This document shows positions 43,048 through 54,426 of a DNA stretch of 64,000 bases, piece by piece. The position numbers and the translations under genes are program-made. The stretch comes from Heracleum sosnowskyi (taxonomy: Eukaryota; Streptophyta; Magnoliopsida; Apiales; Apiaceae), in contig JAUIZM010000013.1 in the NCBI GenBank assembly GCA_030848705.1, positions 1,488,001 to 1,552,000 of the forward strand, written 5' to 3'. Position 1 is the first letter of the stretch, and every line of letters starts with the position of its first letter. The notes under the pieces are model-generated. The model saw only the letters and a program-made list of their open reading frames with translations. It ran no database searches and had not been told where the DNA came from.

Positions 43048-44363
43048 TATATATATATATATATATAGGCTAGTGATCAAATACAAACCTTTTTTAAAAT
43101 ACAAACTAAGAACTAATTTAAACCCTTAGATTAATCTAATCTAATGGCCCCCCTATATACACAACACACAACTAAAATACACCCTCCCACACTCAATCAC
43201 ACCTATTCCCCTTCGTTTTTAATTTGACTTTCTGTCCTTTATGTCTTTGTACATCATTTCAATGCCCACTTCTTATTAAAGAAAGGAAGCTCCCATCTGT
43301 TTTCCTCATTTCCCGCGGTACTACATTTGTCATCTCTCACGTGCGCCTGTACTATGTTCAAACGCCGGCGTTTTATTTTCACTTTCTGCTTTTTCCTTTC
43401 CTTTCTTCTAAGATAATTTTAACTGTACTTATTTTCTAAATCAAAACTTTAGTTGGTAACCTGCATTTCAAATCTGAAATTCAAAATCCAAATCTATCCA
43501 AAATCAAAATCTCATCAAATGTAGCTTCTTACATCTCAAATAATATTTCATATTCTCTTCTTTCCAAAGAGAAAAGCTCAAATAAACTCATAATATTGGT
43601 ACAATTGAAGAAGGATCGTACACGTATAACCCGGATTTGGTACTCATGGAAAAGGTATGAGACAAATTGTTTGTTGTTGACTATATTTTTCGGAATTTTC
43701 AATTGATAGTGGGTTTACATTTATATGCATACTTTCTGGGATTTTAGGTCGGTTGTCATGCTTTAAAGAATGTTACAAATTAAGCAAAGAAATGTATAGT
43801 TGATCTATTTAGTTTTACATTTATCAGACGTCTTTACATAAACGAAATCTTTTGTTGTTGAAACAGGATATGAGAGAAGTGATTCGAAGAAACAAAAATC
43901 TAGACCTGGTATTTTCAATTATAAAGGCAATTAACTTAATGGTCATGACCTAAGGCTTTCACAAGAGTTACCTCCATCACTCCAGTAGCCATCTCTGCTC
44001 TAAATTTTTACACAAGAAGATCGGTAATCTTTTTTTTTTTTTTTTTAAATTTCTAGATGCTGTATAAGTATTACCAACGGATCTTAAAATTCTATTATTT
44101 TGAGATAAATGTTTGTCATCGATTACATCGAACGAGTTTTCACGTGTCTAACGTTTTTGTAAATACTCTACAACGTTGGATGTTTGAGTTTGTAACTGCC
44201 GAGAATGACGACCATTTGGCATTTCTCTCTATACATAGTTCCATTTCTGCCTCATCCAATATGGCAATATCGTAAATGTATATTAATAAGATTTTCAATT
44301 ATTCGGGATAGAAATATTTAATAATAAAATATTTAATGATTATTTAAATTAGACGAGATCCAT
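43048..44363. other. Related element start, then unassigned sequence
   Basis: GGCTAGTGATCAAATACAAACC after (TA)n, with TTAGATTAATCTAATCTAAT and ACACAACTAAAATACACCCTC, resembles the neighbouring foldback element's arm, but its other end was not found. 43590-43660 has exon-like sequence (YNPDLVLMEK then GTATGAG) and a TTTTAG acceptor near 43748; too little to name. Confidence 0.4.
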
Positions 44364-44545
44364 ATATAGTGCGTGTTTGGAAAATCACAAAAAATTTGAT
44401 TTATAACTTAAAATAAGTAAGTGCAGTATAAATGATAAGTTGATGAATTTTTATAAGTTATACGGGTGTTTAGATAAATTTACTTATAAGTTGGTGAATA
44501 ATTTGCTAAATTAAATTTGAAAAAATAATTTATAGAAATACACTT
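44364..44545. repeat. Partial copy of the 39.75-kb MITE
   Basis: GTTTGGAAAATCAC, ATTTATAACTTAAAATAAGTAAGTG and AAATTTACTTATAAGTT follow the order of 39757-39960. The right end is lost; the 27-bp junction shared with 16-42 follows at 44572. Confidence 0.65.
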
Positions 44546-44598
44546 AATAATTATAAGGCAATTATAACTTCCATGGATTTCAGTCAGGCCCCAAAACC

Positions 44599-45311
44599 AA
44601 ATGTTAATATCCTCCACGTAGGTAGGACTCATCATTCTTCTAATGATTATACCACAGCTGGTGGATTCTCCACAAACGACCCACCTACTCTTGTACTTCT
44701 AATGACTATACCACATCAACATTTCTAGGATCACTTAGCATCCAGGTCCACTCCATGGCCAAGCACAAAAACAAATAATCTCGACTGCAAAGAAACGAAA
44801 GCAGATGCACAAAAGTATATTAGATTATATCAACTTGTGATAAACTATGAGAGACCTATGTTGAGCATGGGCCAAGAGGTTTCACATTTGATGTTTGTGA
44901 AAAACATTAAGGTGTATAATTTGTTGAAACTTCACCTCATATACAAGGATGAAATCTAAATCGCCAAGAGGAGAATAAGTACATAAGATACTTGAACAAC
45001 TACTTTGTTTACTTCCATGAAAAACGGCTTTGTTATAAAATATACTACGTCTGAAAGGGTAAAGGAAGTACTTCAAAATATGGATCAGTGAGATCCTTCG
45101 AATCTTGGAAGTTTCAGCTGCTTAAACAATTTCATGAAGTAATAATCTTGGGCAGGAAAAAGAAATCCAATAGCAAATATTCCTACTTTGCGATGCTGCA
45201 CAAACACAACGATGGCTGCACACTATAAGCATTCTAGAACAGGAGATCTAACCTGTGAGTAAAACTCAAAACAGTGCTAGATAAATTAACAATCAACTAC
45301 AACAAAAAAAA
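44599..45311. other. No gene assigned
   Basis: Downstream (minus-strand) flank of the EXECUTER-like fragments; no coding signal supported. Confidence 0.4.
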
Positions 45312-46560
45312 CTAAACCTCTTCCCCGAGAATACAGAGTTCAACATCAACCCATTTAGATTCCTGAAAACCAGTTAACCTGCCTTTGTAGCAAGCAACCT
45401 ATCCATGAGGATCAAAAGGCAATTGAAAAAAGAAGACCAGTGAGCTAAGTACTAGATTTCGTGTGAAGATAAAATATGCATGAAGATTCAAATATAAACG
45501 AAAAACAACATAACACAGAATGTTTCAAGCTACATAGTCGATCAACATACCGCTCCATAATCTTTTTGTAGCTTAGACCACAAAGGAAGCTTATATTTTT
45601 CCCCAACTTTTGCTCTGAATGCTACCTGTAAATAATTAGATTACATGCTGCAAATTCATTGCATAAAAACTACAAAGAGCAGGTATTCATATAGGTTCTT
45701 AAAAAACTACTAAGCATTTATCATGTGAAATTTCTTGTTTTGTTTTTGTTAAATTAAAAATAATAGAAAGACATTCATGTAGGCTCGAAAAACTTCTACA
45801 CATTCATCCTGTGTTATAATTTTCTGATCATATAATATCACAGCGAATAACAGCTTCATGATAGCCAAGTATTATGCAAACACAAGGGTATCAATCACAC
45901 CTTAAAACTGGCACTTCCATCCTACAAGCAATAATGACACTGAATTGTGTCTATGGTTGAAATAATGATAGACACAGGTCAAAGAGTAATGGAATCACAA
46001 CAGTAAACTAGCTTCCCATATCACGGACTTTCATCTTGCTTGTTTAAACATCAAGATGCAAATAGGGTACTTACAGAAATCTACATCCATTGTTGACATA
46101 GGTCCAAGTATCACCAACCATTTTCTTTAGTAATATAACCTCAAGTTAACACAGAAACTAATAGGAATACTATCTTCCAATAACTCCTTTAAACGCTGAA
46201 CCAAATATGTGTTAGCATATACCCGCAGGCTGCAACATAGCTGCATTGATATAATCGAAGAATTAAAGTTAAACTATCTTCGAGGGATTTCTTTAAACAC
46301 TTACCAAACCATATCTCTCTTCTTCGATAGCTTTCTGCAATTAAAATTGCATGTATAAAACAAGATGAATAACTGTAGCCCAAAAATATCACATGAATTA
46401 AATTTAATAGCTACTTATCCTACGTTTAGATTAGACATCACTCTGCCAAGTGCCAACAGCATCATTCTGAGTAGCTGCAGTGATTGCCACTTGAAGTCGA
46501 ACAGCATTTTCATAATCTTCTTTATCAACGGCACAAGTATATTGTGACTGTTCAAAAGAA
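45312..46560 (-). pseudogene. EXECUTER-like gene remnant (at least four exons)
   Basis: Minus-strand exons in order: about 46560-46440 (YTCAVDKEDYENAVRLQVAI then TAATQNDAVG); about 46335-46300 (KAIEEERYGL, with GTAAGTG donor); 45625-45551 (VAFRAKVGEKYKLPLWSKLQ then KDYGA, 25 codons, AG acceptor and GTATG donor); 45398-45312 (VACYKGRLTGFQESKWVDVE then LCILGEEV and TAG). The wording matches plant EXECUTER proteins, chloroplast factors of singlet-oxygen signalling: the UVR-like repeat and part of the C-terminal DUF3506 domain. The chloroplast transit region, the middle of the protein and the end of DUF3506 are missing, and the stop is early. Exon borders are intact, so it may be spliced if transcribed. 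A second, frame-damaged copy of the VAFRAK exon is at 49210-49297. Confidence 0.65.
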
Positions 46561-47120
46561 AGGTAAGCACAAAATGATGTATTAGTATATCTATAACAAA
46601 TGGATTTAGAGCCAGACAAATATTGTCACCTGAAATTATATGAAACCATGATGTTGAAGAACAAATGCAGGAAAAAATGACACCCCCAACGGGGAGCAAA
46701 TCAGAAGGGAAATGTACATGCATGGCGTATGATATTTGCTCTTCCACTCACCAAAAAGCTGAATATGAAATTTAGTTTGCAACGGAATAGTTAAAACAAG
46801 TTCAGGCAGTAACATAGCAAAATAAAAATGAATATGGAAAGAGAATATGCAACTGTACTCAAACTATATTAAAACAAGCTCAGGTAGCAACAGAATAACG
46901 CGGAATGAAAGAGAATCTTTCCAAACAGACAATTGTGCAAAAACATAGTCTATGGGATATTCAGATTAAGAAACCAAAGATTCCATCTCAACATTCTCTT
47001 ATGCGTCACCATCCTCTTATTCTTTTATTCTCTTATGATTTTTAGGTCCTAGAGGTTTATGCGTAACATAGCCACTGAAGGTTTCAGGATAAACATCATA
47101 GTGTGTGTGTGTTTTACATG
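46561..47120. other. No gene assigned
   Basis: Possible intron or upstream sequence of the EXECUTER-like remnant; no exon supported. Confidence 0.4.
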
Positions 47121-47124
47121 CTGT

Positions 47125-48860
47125 TCACCCAGCAGCTATAACTGATTTTTTCTTTTTTGGTGCAGGCTGCTTAATTGATTTTTTCTTTTTTGGTGCAGGC
47201 TGCTTAATTGATTTCCTTGTTCCAGTAGCTGCTCCTACTCTACTACTAGCATTTGCTTGTCTTTCCTGAGCTTTACTCCATGCTGTCAACAGGTTTAACG
47301 CAGCAGATTTCGTACCAAAAACAGAAGTGTTCACTTTCTCCCATACCCATTTGTTCCTCCTGTTCCAAATACTCCAGCATACCAGTCCAGCCAATCCACA
47401 TTGCTCTCGATCAGTACACCTTACAAACATTCTTCTGAAAATATCAAATACAGTGTCATTAGGTAATATTACGATGTTACTTTTTAACCCGACATCCATA
47501 AAGTTCAAAGTTTAACCAACCTAGCAATAGCAAGTTCAAAGTTTACTCAAGATAAAGAAGTAAATTCATAATTACATTTGACCGGACGACATCATATAAA
47601 TTCGAAACCTTAACATATCTATCTGGAGAGCGTTTGTTCCTGGAAGGTGAAAGAAATGAGTCATTCGGATGTATGGTGTGGACCCAAGAAAGACCAGAAT
47701 CTATGAAGGAAGGGGGGTGTGGGGGGGTGAAGAGATTATTTAAGAAAATATTATGGGTCGAAGAACATAACCGTGACAACCCCATTTAGCTCAGGCTGCT
47801 ACTTTTACCGAGTAAAAGAGGGGAAGAAAACCCCATTTATCTATCTGAAGAACGTTTGTTACTGACTTACTGGAAGGTGGAAGAAACGAAAGAAATGAGT
47901 CATTCGGACGTAAGGTGACACCCCCATTTTATCTTGCCCGTTAACTGGTTAATAAGGTTACTGACTAGCATGTGTGACTCGTGAACAAGTGATAGTGTTA
48001 GGCCACCGCAATTGGTAACTATTCTGGAGAGGATCTTATTGATGCAGGACAACACTTTTCTTAATTTTGGTTACTTCAAATAGGCAGTTTCAGGATTTCG
48101 TTGACAACTAAATATCTATAGAGCATCAAGCTTAGTTGCGAAACCCTCTTCTGTAATTGGATCCACTACCTCTGGTGCAGGCGCGCTAATTGTCGTAGAG
48201 GAAGGCAGTGTTAAATTGCATTCACTTACAAAATCAAGACCCTGGACAAAAACACACACAAGAAAAGAAACTTGCCAAAATCCAAACTTACATTTTTCTC
48301 TGAATCCTATTAAAGCCCTGGCATAAAGTAGATAAGTTCACCTTTTATTTTTATCTTCCCTGGCATATGTAGATAAGTTCTTGACCAGTGTACCCTTATC
48401 ACTGACTCTCGTTTAGGAATTTAAAATGCCTTTGTAGCTACTGGCTCTGGCTCATACTCAGACCTCGTACGTGTGTTAGATAGATGCTGACTCCACTACA
48501 GCTATAGGCTGCCCAGTTGTTATCTGTAACGCAGATGCAGTTTGGTTTTACAATTTCTGATGATGATACAACTATTGAACACAAGTCTGATCAACATTTA
48601 AACCAAATCTTTGCATACGATCCTTTGTGTATAATCTGCCCTTAAATGCCAACCAGAGGATAAATGAACATTTAGGAATAGAAAGAGGCTGCCAAACAGC
48701 TTTCAGCCACAAGGGAGGAATGCCTGTTGTTCGAATGGAGTGCCAAATATTAGAGATAGTGACCTTCGAAGCTAGAATGTCATCCCATAAGAGTTTCTCC
48801 TGATGGTGAATAATACCGGAGCCTATAAGATTTCGAAGCTCAATTACAATCAGATGATTT
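47125..48860 (-). pseudogene. Degraded LINE (zinc-binding and linker regions)
   Basis: Minus strand about 48810-48560 reads PKCSFILWLAFKGRLYTKDR then MQRFGLNVDQTC, the zinc-binding region that follows the reverse transcriptase in plant LINEs (zf-RVT). At 47508-47200 comes GLAGLVCWSIWNRRNKWVWE, the usual linker before RNase H, then a basic tail with KKKKSIKQPAP twice, from a 33-bp duplication at about 47145-47210. Order and strand fit one LINE. About 1 kb of other sequence (47.5-48.5 kb, including the 47769 junction repeat) separates the two. The reverse transcriptase core is not recognisable here. Confidence 0.65.
47605..47915 (+). repeat. Short direct repeats around a shared junction
   Basis: CTATCTGGAGAGCGTTTGTT...GAGTCATTCGGA (47610-47672) recurs diverged at 47840-47910. 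Between them 47769-47833 (TAACCGTGACAACCCC...) is identical to 54424-54488, where it abuts the end of the PPR inverted duplication. Confidence 0.8.
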
Positions 48861-49620
48861 GAGATTCCAGTTTACATAACTACAGTTGACCTTCAACTTC
48901 AAGCTGCTCACGGTATAAGGCAGATAATTGCACGATAAGTGGAAAGATTCCAAGTTTGGTTTTGAATGAATTCTCCGATTCGTGCCATCGGAGTGGTCTC
49001 AGAAATTGTAATAATACTGCTGCTAAACCTCTCTATAAGAGGCTTGTGGTCGATCAGAAGTAACAAAGAGAAGACAATTGGATATTAGGAAGACAAGTAA
49101 CAAAGAGAAGTTTACGTGTGTGTATCATGTTCACATAAAACATACATAAAGGATAAAATGAAACTATAAAAGAAAATGTATTGTTGAAAATTTCAAGCTA
49201 CAAGTCGATCAGCGATAGCGTACCGCTCCATATGTTTTTTCTAGCACGTACCACAGAGAGCTTATATTTCCCCCAAATTTTGCTCTGAATGCTACCTACA
49301 GATTTGCACCAAATTTGTTGGATAAAACTCATTAATACACATTAAAATTCTCCGAGTAAATGAGAAGAAATTCTACCTAATAGACATTTAAATAACCAGC
49401 AACCTAACACTCTGATCTCCACCACACTCTGACAAATCAAAGCACCTCAGAAACGGAATTTTCAGGCCCTACAGAGCCTATTTTGCTGGACGCGGAACAA
49501 TGCAACTGCTGTCAAATTATGAAGACCACAGTCAGGGTAAACAACTCAAATAAAATCTAAATCACAAGGGACATGCAAGGCCTTATCTCAACTGCGCTTT
49601 CTCTATTTCAGACTTCCATG
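48861..49620. other. Fragment region with EXECUTER-like exon copy
   Basis: 49210-49297 on the minus strand is a damaged second copy of the 45551-45625 exon (GTAGCATTCAGAGCAAAATT). The rest has no support as a gene. Confidence 0.5.
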
Positions 49621-49622
49621 GT

Positions 49623-50400
49623 AATATTATTAATGGTAAATACGACTTTAATTTCTAAATTATCTGACAAAGTGCCAAGACGTAGTTTAGTTTATTAGGA
49701 TAGAATTCGGCATTCCTGAATGGGCTTTTACTACCAAAGAAACAGGCATATGTTTACAATACATCATTCATTGACTCAAATAAGTATGCCTAAATATTTC
49801 CTGAAAACAACAATGCTGAGAAGCTTATAATACTGAGTTGACACACCTAAAGTAAGAGGGACTCCCGCAAAAGGCATGGAGAGGTCAACCACAACTTTGC
49901 CTAATTAAGAAATCGTTTGTTTGGTCAACAGGAACAGAATCAAGTAAACTTCATACTATAACAGACTTGTAGAGCATATACACAACAGAGCTATTACTAT
50001 ATCAGATAGTAGTATTATTAATGGTAAATACGACATTAAAGTTTTTCCTACGATATCTGACAAAATGCCAAGACAGTAATTAAGTTTATTAGGATAGAAT
50101 TCTGCATTCCTAAATGGGCATTTACTACCCAAGGAACTGGCATTCAGTTGCAATGAATAGTTCATTGGCTCAAACAAGTAAGCCTAAATATTCCCTAAAA
50201 ACAACAAAGAAGAAAAGCTTATTATACTGAAGTGACACACCTGAAATAAGAGGGACTTCCGCAAAAAGCATGGAGAGGTCGACCACAACATTGCCTAATT
50301 GAGAAACTGTTGTTTGGTCATCAGGAATAAGATTAATAAACTTCATAATATAACAAACTTGTAGAACATAAGCACAACAGAGTAAAGGTAATATAACAAT
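49623..50400 (-). repeat. ~395-bp tandem duplication containing an exon
   Basis: TATTAATGGTAAATACGAC begins copies at about 49628 and 50023; they run parallel through GGATAGAATTC, ATGGGC.TTTACTACC and GCATGGAGAGGTC. The 50.0-50.4 kb copy retains a minus-strand exon reading KFINLIPDDQTTVSQLGNVV then VDLSMLFAEVPLIS with a following GTGTGT; the other copy has stops. Gene unknown to me. Confidence 0.75.
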
Positions 50401-50854
50401 ATCAGATGTTCAATCGAACAATGATTCAATATCTGAGTCACATCAAAAGTAATTAGTATTGATAATGTCCCAAGCCTTGATTCACAGAGAGTCGCTTATG
50501 CACAACTTGACTCCTATATTATCCTGATTTTCTTTACATCGTATGTATTGAACCCTTTAGCTATTAGTCTATTGAGGGTGGGAAGAAGGCAATCTATCTG
50601 ATTAAAACAGTTTAGTTTGAACAATAACAAGGCAGATTATTGATTAAAGCGCAATCATCGAATTAAGAACAAAAGGAATTACACAGAAGTATTGTGTATA
50701 TACGATTGTGAAGCTACTTTAACCATTTTCTGATATATCTATTCTTCGGAGAAAACAACAGATTTTAAGGACAATAAAGATGACCCTCCTAACAACTTAC
50801 ATGTTCTTACTCAAAGTGACAGCAGCCTAATTTTCTTTGGTAGCAACCCAAAAA
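50401..50854. other. No gene seen
   Basis: No coding or repeat signal supported; lies just downstream of the Cys-rich last exon on the minus strand. Confidence 0.4.
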
Positions 50855-50995
50855 TTACATTTGTGTGTATTTCTTCCCTGACTTTGGTAGCTCCCAGTTA
50901 TAGCAGCAAGGCTGGCCTAAAAGCCTGATACAGTTGTGATAAACACCATTGCAGTACTTCTCATCATGGCATAAATTTGCCTTGAAAGTTATGTC
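50855..50995 (-). CDS. Cys-rich terminal exon, unidentified
   Basis: After an AAAATGCAG acceptor the minus strand has 46 codons and TAA: DITFKANLCHDEKYCNGVYH, then NCIRLLGQPCCYN and a basic tail. Five Cys spaced C-x5-C-x6-C-x7-CC recall the second exon of small secreted plant Cys-rich peptides, which usually have a signal-peptide first exon and a Cys-rich second exon. I could not find a convincing signal-peptide exon in the 230 bases upstream (a weak one begins MHFFQFFCYNLL at about 51050 without a donor). It could equally be the last exon of a larger gene. It sits between a tandem-duplicated exon and a PPR pseudogene, so it may be another stranded exon. Confidence 0.35.
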   Translation of the reverse strand, partial: DITFKANLCHDEKYCNGVYHNCIRLLGQPCCYNWELPKSGKKYTQM

Positions 50996-51224
50996 CTGCA
51001 TTTTAAAACAAGGAAGTTCTCTTTAGTAAATTGTAACAAAAAAATTGAAAGAAATGCATGCCAGCCTGAATTCTTTTCTTCAAATAGGAACTCACAAATT
51101 GCTGAACCATAGAATTTCTACGGAAGATTATGCGTCAAAGACTCAAAAGTATAATTCTGATCTCCCTCTCAGACAGCAGGTCTTACTTTTGAATTTCATT
51201 TAATCTTAAGCTTGCAATGCATAT

Positions 51225-52676
51225 TTAACAAGGAACATAACCCATGTCCTTAATGTTTTTTCTAAGCACTTCTAACTGGACATATATGTCATCCTTTTGT
51301 GGATGATGTTGATCTCTTGCATAAAATTTATGGACCCTGTCTTTGACAGATATCCAACTATATCCTGGCTCCTTTCTGAAACCTCGATCCTTCATCATAT
51401 CTCTCAAACTAATCCCACCCTTGGGCCTTCCTGCCTCCATGTATAGGAGTGGGAAATTGGGGAAAACGCCGAAACGGATTCGGCTAGAAGAACATAAGTT
51501 GATGAACAATCTGGCAGAACGGAGAGTATCTTCTCTGCAGCAACATTCCCCAGCTCAACATCACCATAGATTCTGCATGCTCCTAGGAGGCTCTGCCAGA
51601 CCATCTCATTTGGTTTAACAGACATTCCCTTTATGAACTCTAATGCATCGTCCAGTCGTCCAACACGGCCTAAAAGATAAACAATACAAGCATAATGTTC
51701 CATTTCTGGCACTATACCATAGGTTCCCTCCATTGACTCAAAAAAATGAAGTCTTTCCTCTACCATACCACCGTGACTGCAAGCAAAAAGAACACACAAT
51801 AAGGTTACAGCATTGGCTTCAATATCCATCTGTTCCATCTTCCTAAAGAGTTGAAGAGCATAAGCACTAGAACCATGTTGTTCTCATCTGTAAGAAGATG
51901 GCTAATGCTTCCCTCCACTCAGAGCCCTGAGAGTAAGCATTAACCAGGGTTGTCCAAGATACTATATCTTTCTCATCCATTCTGTCAAAGATTCTTTTTA
52001 CATCCTCAATGGACCCACATTTAGAATATGCATCTGCAAATGCATTGTTAACACTTAGGGCATCTCCATTGTTAAATACCCGACATGAATCATCAATCTC
52101 ACCCAACTTTGCATACATGTTAAGAAGAGATGTGGTCACAAAAGTATGACATGCAAAACCTCTTTTCACAATCTGAGCATGTACTGCTTTACCACCATCA
52201 ACACATTTTATACCAATGCATAACTGAATGATTGCGGAATATGCAAATGCATCAGGCAATAATATCCCATCTTCCTGCATCTTGGAAAAGTACTCGTTCC
52301 CATCACCAAGAAACCCATTATCCGTTGACACGACAATCATGACTGTCCAAGAAAATGTATTTCTTTGAGGCAAATTATCAAACACCAACTTGGCTGCACT
52401 ATAATCTGAGCATTTTGAATAAGAATAGGCTACATGATTGAGTAACACGAGGTTACATTTTAAAATGTAACCATGAACTACTTCCGAATTTCTGATGGAC
52501 ATAATTTTTGCGCAATCATGTAGGAGATCAACCAGTTCCTGGGTTTGACTCTGTTGCCAAGTTCCTGGAAATTTGGAAACGTGGGTAAAATTGGGGTTCA
52601 ATTTAATAAAACGTGGGTAAAATTGTAATTTGCCAAAACAATTTAAGGACATGTTATAAAACCCTAGGAGCCGCAC
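51225..52676 (-). pseudogene. PPR protein pseudogene, minus-strand copy
   Basis: Pentatricopeptide-repeat protein, PLS class by motif lengths. PPRs bind organelle RNA. Frame 1 (52676-51867, 269 aa) has AAKLVFDNLPQRNTFSWTVM, HAQIVKRGFACHTFVTTSLL, NAFADAYSKCGSIEDVKRIF and VSWTTLVNAYSQGSEWREAL, then hits a stop after QMRTTWF. Frame 2 (to 51404) has MEQMDIEANAVTLLCVLFAC, VGRLDDALEFIKGM and WQSLLGACRIYGDVELGNVA. Frame 3 (to 51225) has RDMMKDRGFRKEPGYSWISV and DDIYVQLEVLRKNIKDMGYV, an E/E+ type end. The frames are joined by indels and some middle repeats are missing. Only this copy has the E+ end (51225-51415). Changes DLL to YLL and GMP to GMS occur here and not in the other copy. Confidence 0.85.
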
Positions 52677-52677
52677 T

Positions 52678-52742
52678 AGTCATCTCATCGAGCATCTCAT
52701 CGAGCATCTCATCAGTCATCTCATCAAGCATCTCATCAAGCA
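52678..52742. repeat. 12-bp minisatellite (GATGAGATGCTT/CTC/ACT)
   Basis: About five CATCTCATCRAG/CATCTCATCAGT units at the inner end of arm 1; about four at 53109-53160 at the inner end of arm 2. Confidence 0.9.
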
Positions 52743-52889
52743 TAATAGTAATCAGATTACGTGTAATGAGATGTATGTAACAATAATTGATTTATGTAAT
52801 TAAACAGAGATCGAGCTGTGTACTGATTTTCATGTTTTATTATAATCCAAGAATAATGAGATGCATTTAAATAGGAAGATTGTAAAAAA

Positions 52890-53015
52890 CACTACCTGGT
52901 GGACTTTTTGATGGACCTCCAATTCAGCAGTTGTGTTAAAAACGGTTTCACATTTTTGACATGTCTGATGATCTCTTTTTTTGGCAATAGCATGGTGAAT
53001 TCTGGAGTTGTGGTT
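52890..53015 (-). pseudogene. C2H2 zinc-finger exon fragment
   Basis: Minus strand reads HAIAKKRDHQTCQKCETVFN then TTAELEVHQKVHQ, a canonical C-x2-C-x12-H-x3-H finger, followed by a CAG|GTAGTG donor. It occupies the spacer of the PPR inverted duplication. There is no start or neighbour exon that I can assign. The finger itself is undamaged. Confidence 0.55.
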
Positions 53016-53162
53016 AAGAAGAAATCAACATAAACACATGACCTTGTTAACAATACAATTAATCTACCAATTTAAAAAAAAAATGTAGAAGGTGATCACC
53101 TTGATGACTGCTTGATGAGATGCTTGATGAGATGACTGATGAGATGCTCGATGAGATGACTA

Positions 53163-54426
53163 GTGCGGCTCCTAGGGTTTTATAACATGTCCTTAAATTG
53201 TTTTGGCAAATTACAATTTTACCCACGTTTTATTAAATTGAACCCCAATTTTACCCACGTTTCCAAATTTCCAGGAACTTGGCAACAGAGTCAAACCCAG
53301 GAACTGGTTGATCTCCTACATGATTGCGCAAAAATTATGTCCATCAGAAATTCGGAAGTAGTTCATGGTTACATTTTAAAATGTAACCTCGTGTTACTCA
53401 ATCATGTAGCCTATTCTTATTCAAAATGCTCAGATTATAGTGCAGCCAAGTTGGTGTTTGATAATTTGCCTCAAAGAAATACATTTTCTTGGACAGTCAT
53501 GATTGTCGTGTCAACGGATAATGGGTTTCTTGGTGATGGGAACGAGTACTTTTCCAAGATGCAGGAAGATGGGATATTATTGCCTGATGCATTTGCATAT
53601 TCCGCAATCATTCAGTTATGCATTGGTATAAAATGTGTTGATGGTGGTAAAGCAGTACATGCTCAGATTGTGAAAAGAGGTTTTGCATGTCATACTTTTG
53701 TGACCACATCTCTTCTTAACATGTATGCAAAGTTGGGTGAGATTGATGATTCATGTCGGGTATTTAACAATGGAGATGCCCTAAGTGTTAACAATGCATT
53801 TGCAGATGCATATTCTAAATGTGGGTCCATTGAGGATGTAAAAAGAATCTTTGACAGAATGGATGAGAAAGATATAGTATCTTGGACAACCCTGGTTAAT
53901 GCTTACTCTCAGGGCTCTGAGTGGAGGGAAGCATTAGCCATCTTCTTACAGATGAGAACAACATGGTTCTAGTGCTTATGCTCTTCAACTCTTTAGGAAG
54001 ATGGAACAGATGGATATTGAAGCCAATGTTGTAACCTTATTGTGTGTTCTTTTTGCTTGCAGTCACGGTGGTATGGTAGAGGAAAGGCTTCATTTTTTTG
54101 AGTCAATGGAGGGAACCTATGGTATAGTGCCAGAAATGGAACATTATGCTTGTATTGTTGATCTTTTAGGCCGTGTTGGACGACTGGACGATGCATTAGA
54201 GTTCATAAAGGGAATGCCTGTTAAACCAAATGAGATGGTCTGGCAGAGCCTCCTAGGAGCATGCAGAATCTATGGTGATGTTGAGCTGGGGAATGTTGCT
54301 GCAGAGAAGATACTCTCCGTTCTGCCAGATTGTTCATCAACTTATGTTCTTCTAGCCGAATCCGTTTCGGCGTTTTCCCCAATTTCCCACTCCTATACAT
54401 GGAGGCAGGAAGGCCCAAGGGTGTAA
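53163..54426 (+). pseudogene. PPR protein pseudogene, plus-strand copy
   Basis: Frame 1 (53163-53972) is the same 269 aa as the minus copy. Frame 2 (54001-54426) keeps ACIVDLLGRVGRLDDALEFI and KGMPVKPNEM and ends EGPRV at the duplication border, where TAA from the junction sequence stops it. The E+ end is missing. The same internal frameshift after QMRTTWF is in both copies, so the gene was already broken before it was duplicated. It starts 3 bases from the minisatellite with no promoter that I can see. Confidence 0.85.

Larger units (their letters stand above)
51416..54422. repeat. Head-to-head inverted duplication of the PPR pseudogene
   Basis: Arm 1 51416-52742, arm 2 53109-54422, near-perfect reverse complements; the first 269 codons are identical in both. 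Arm 1 has one more 12-bp minisatellite unit (CATCTCATCGAG type) at its inner end. The spacer is about 366 bp and holds a zinc-finger exon. At 54423 the homology stops and sequence shared with 47769 begins. Confidence 0.95.
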
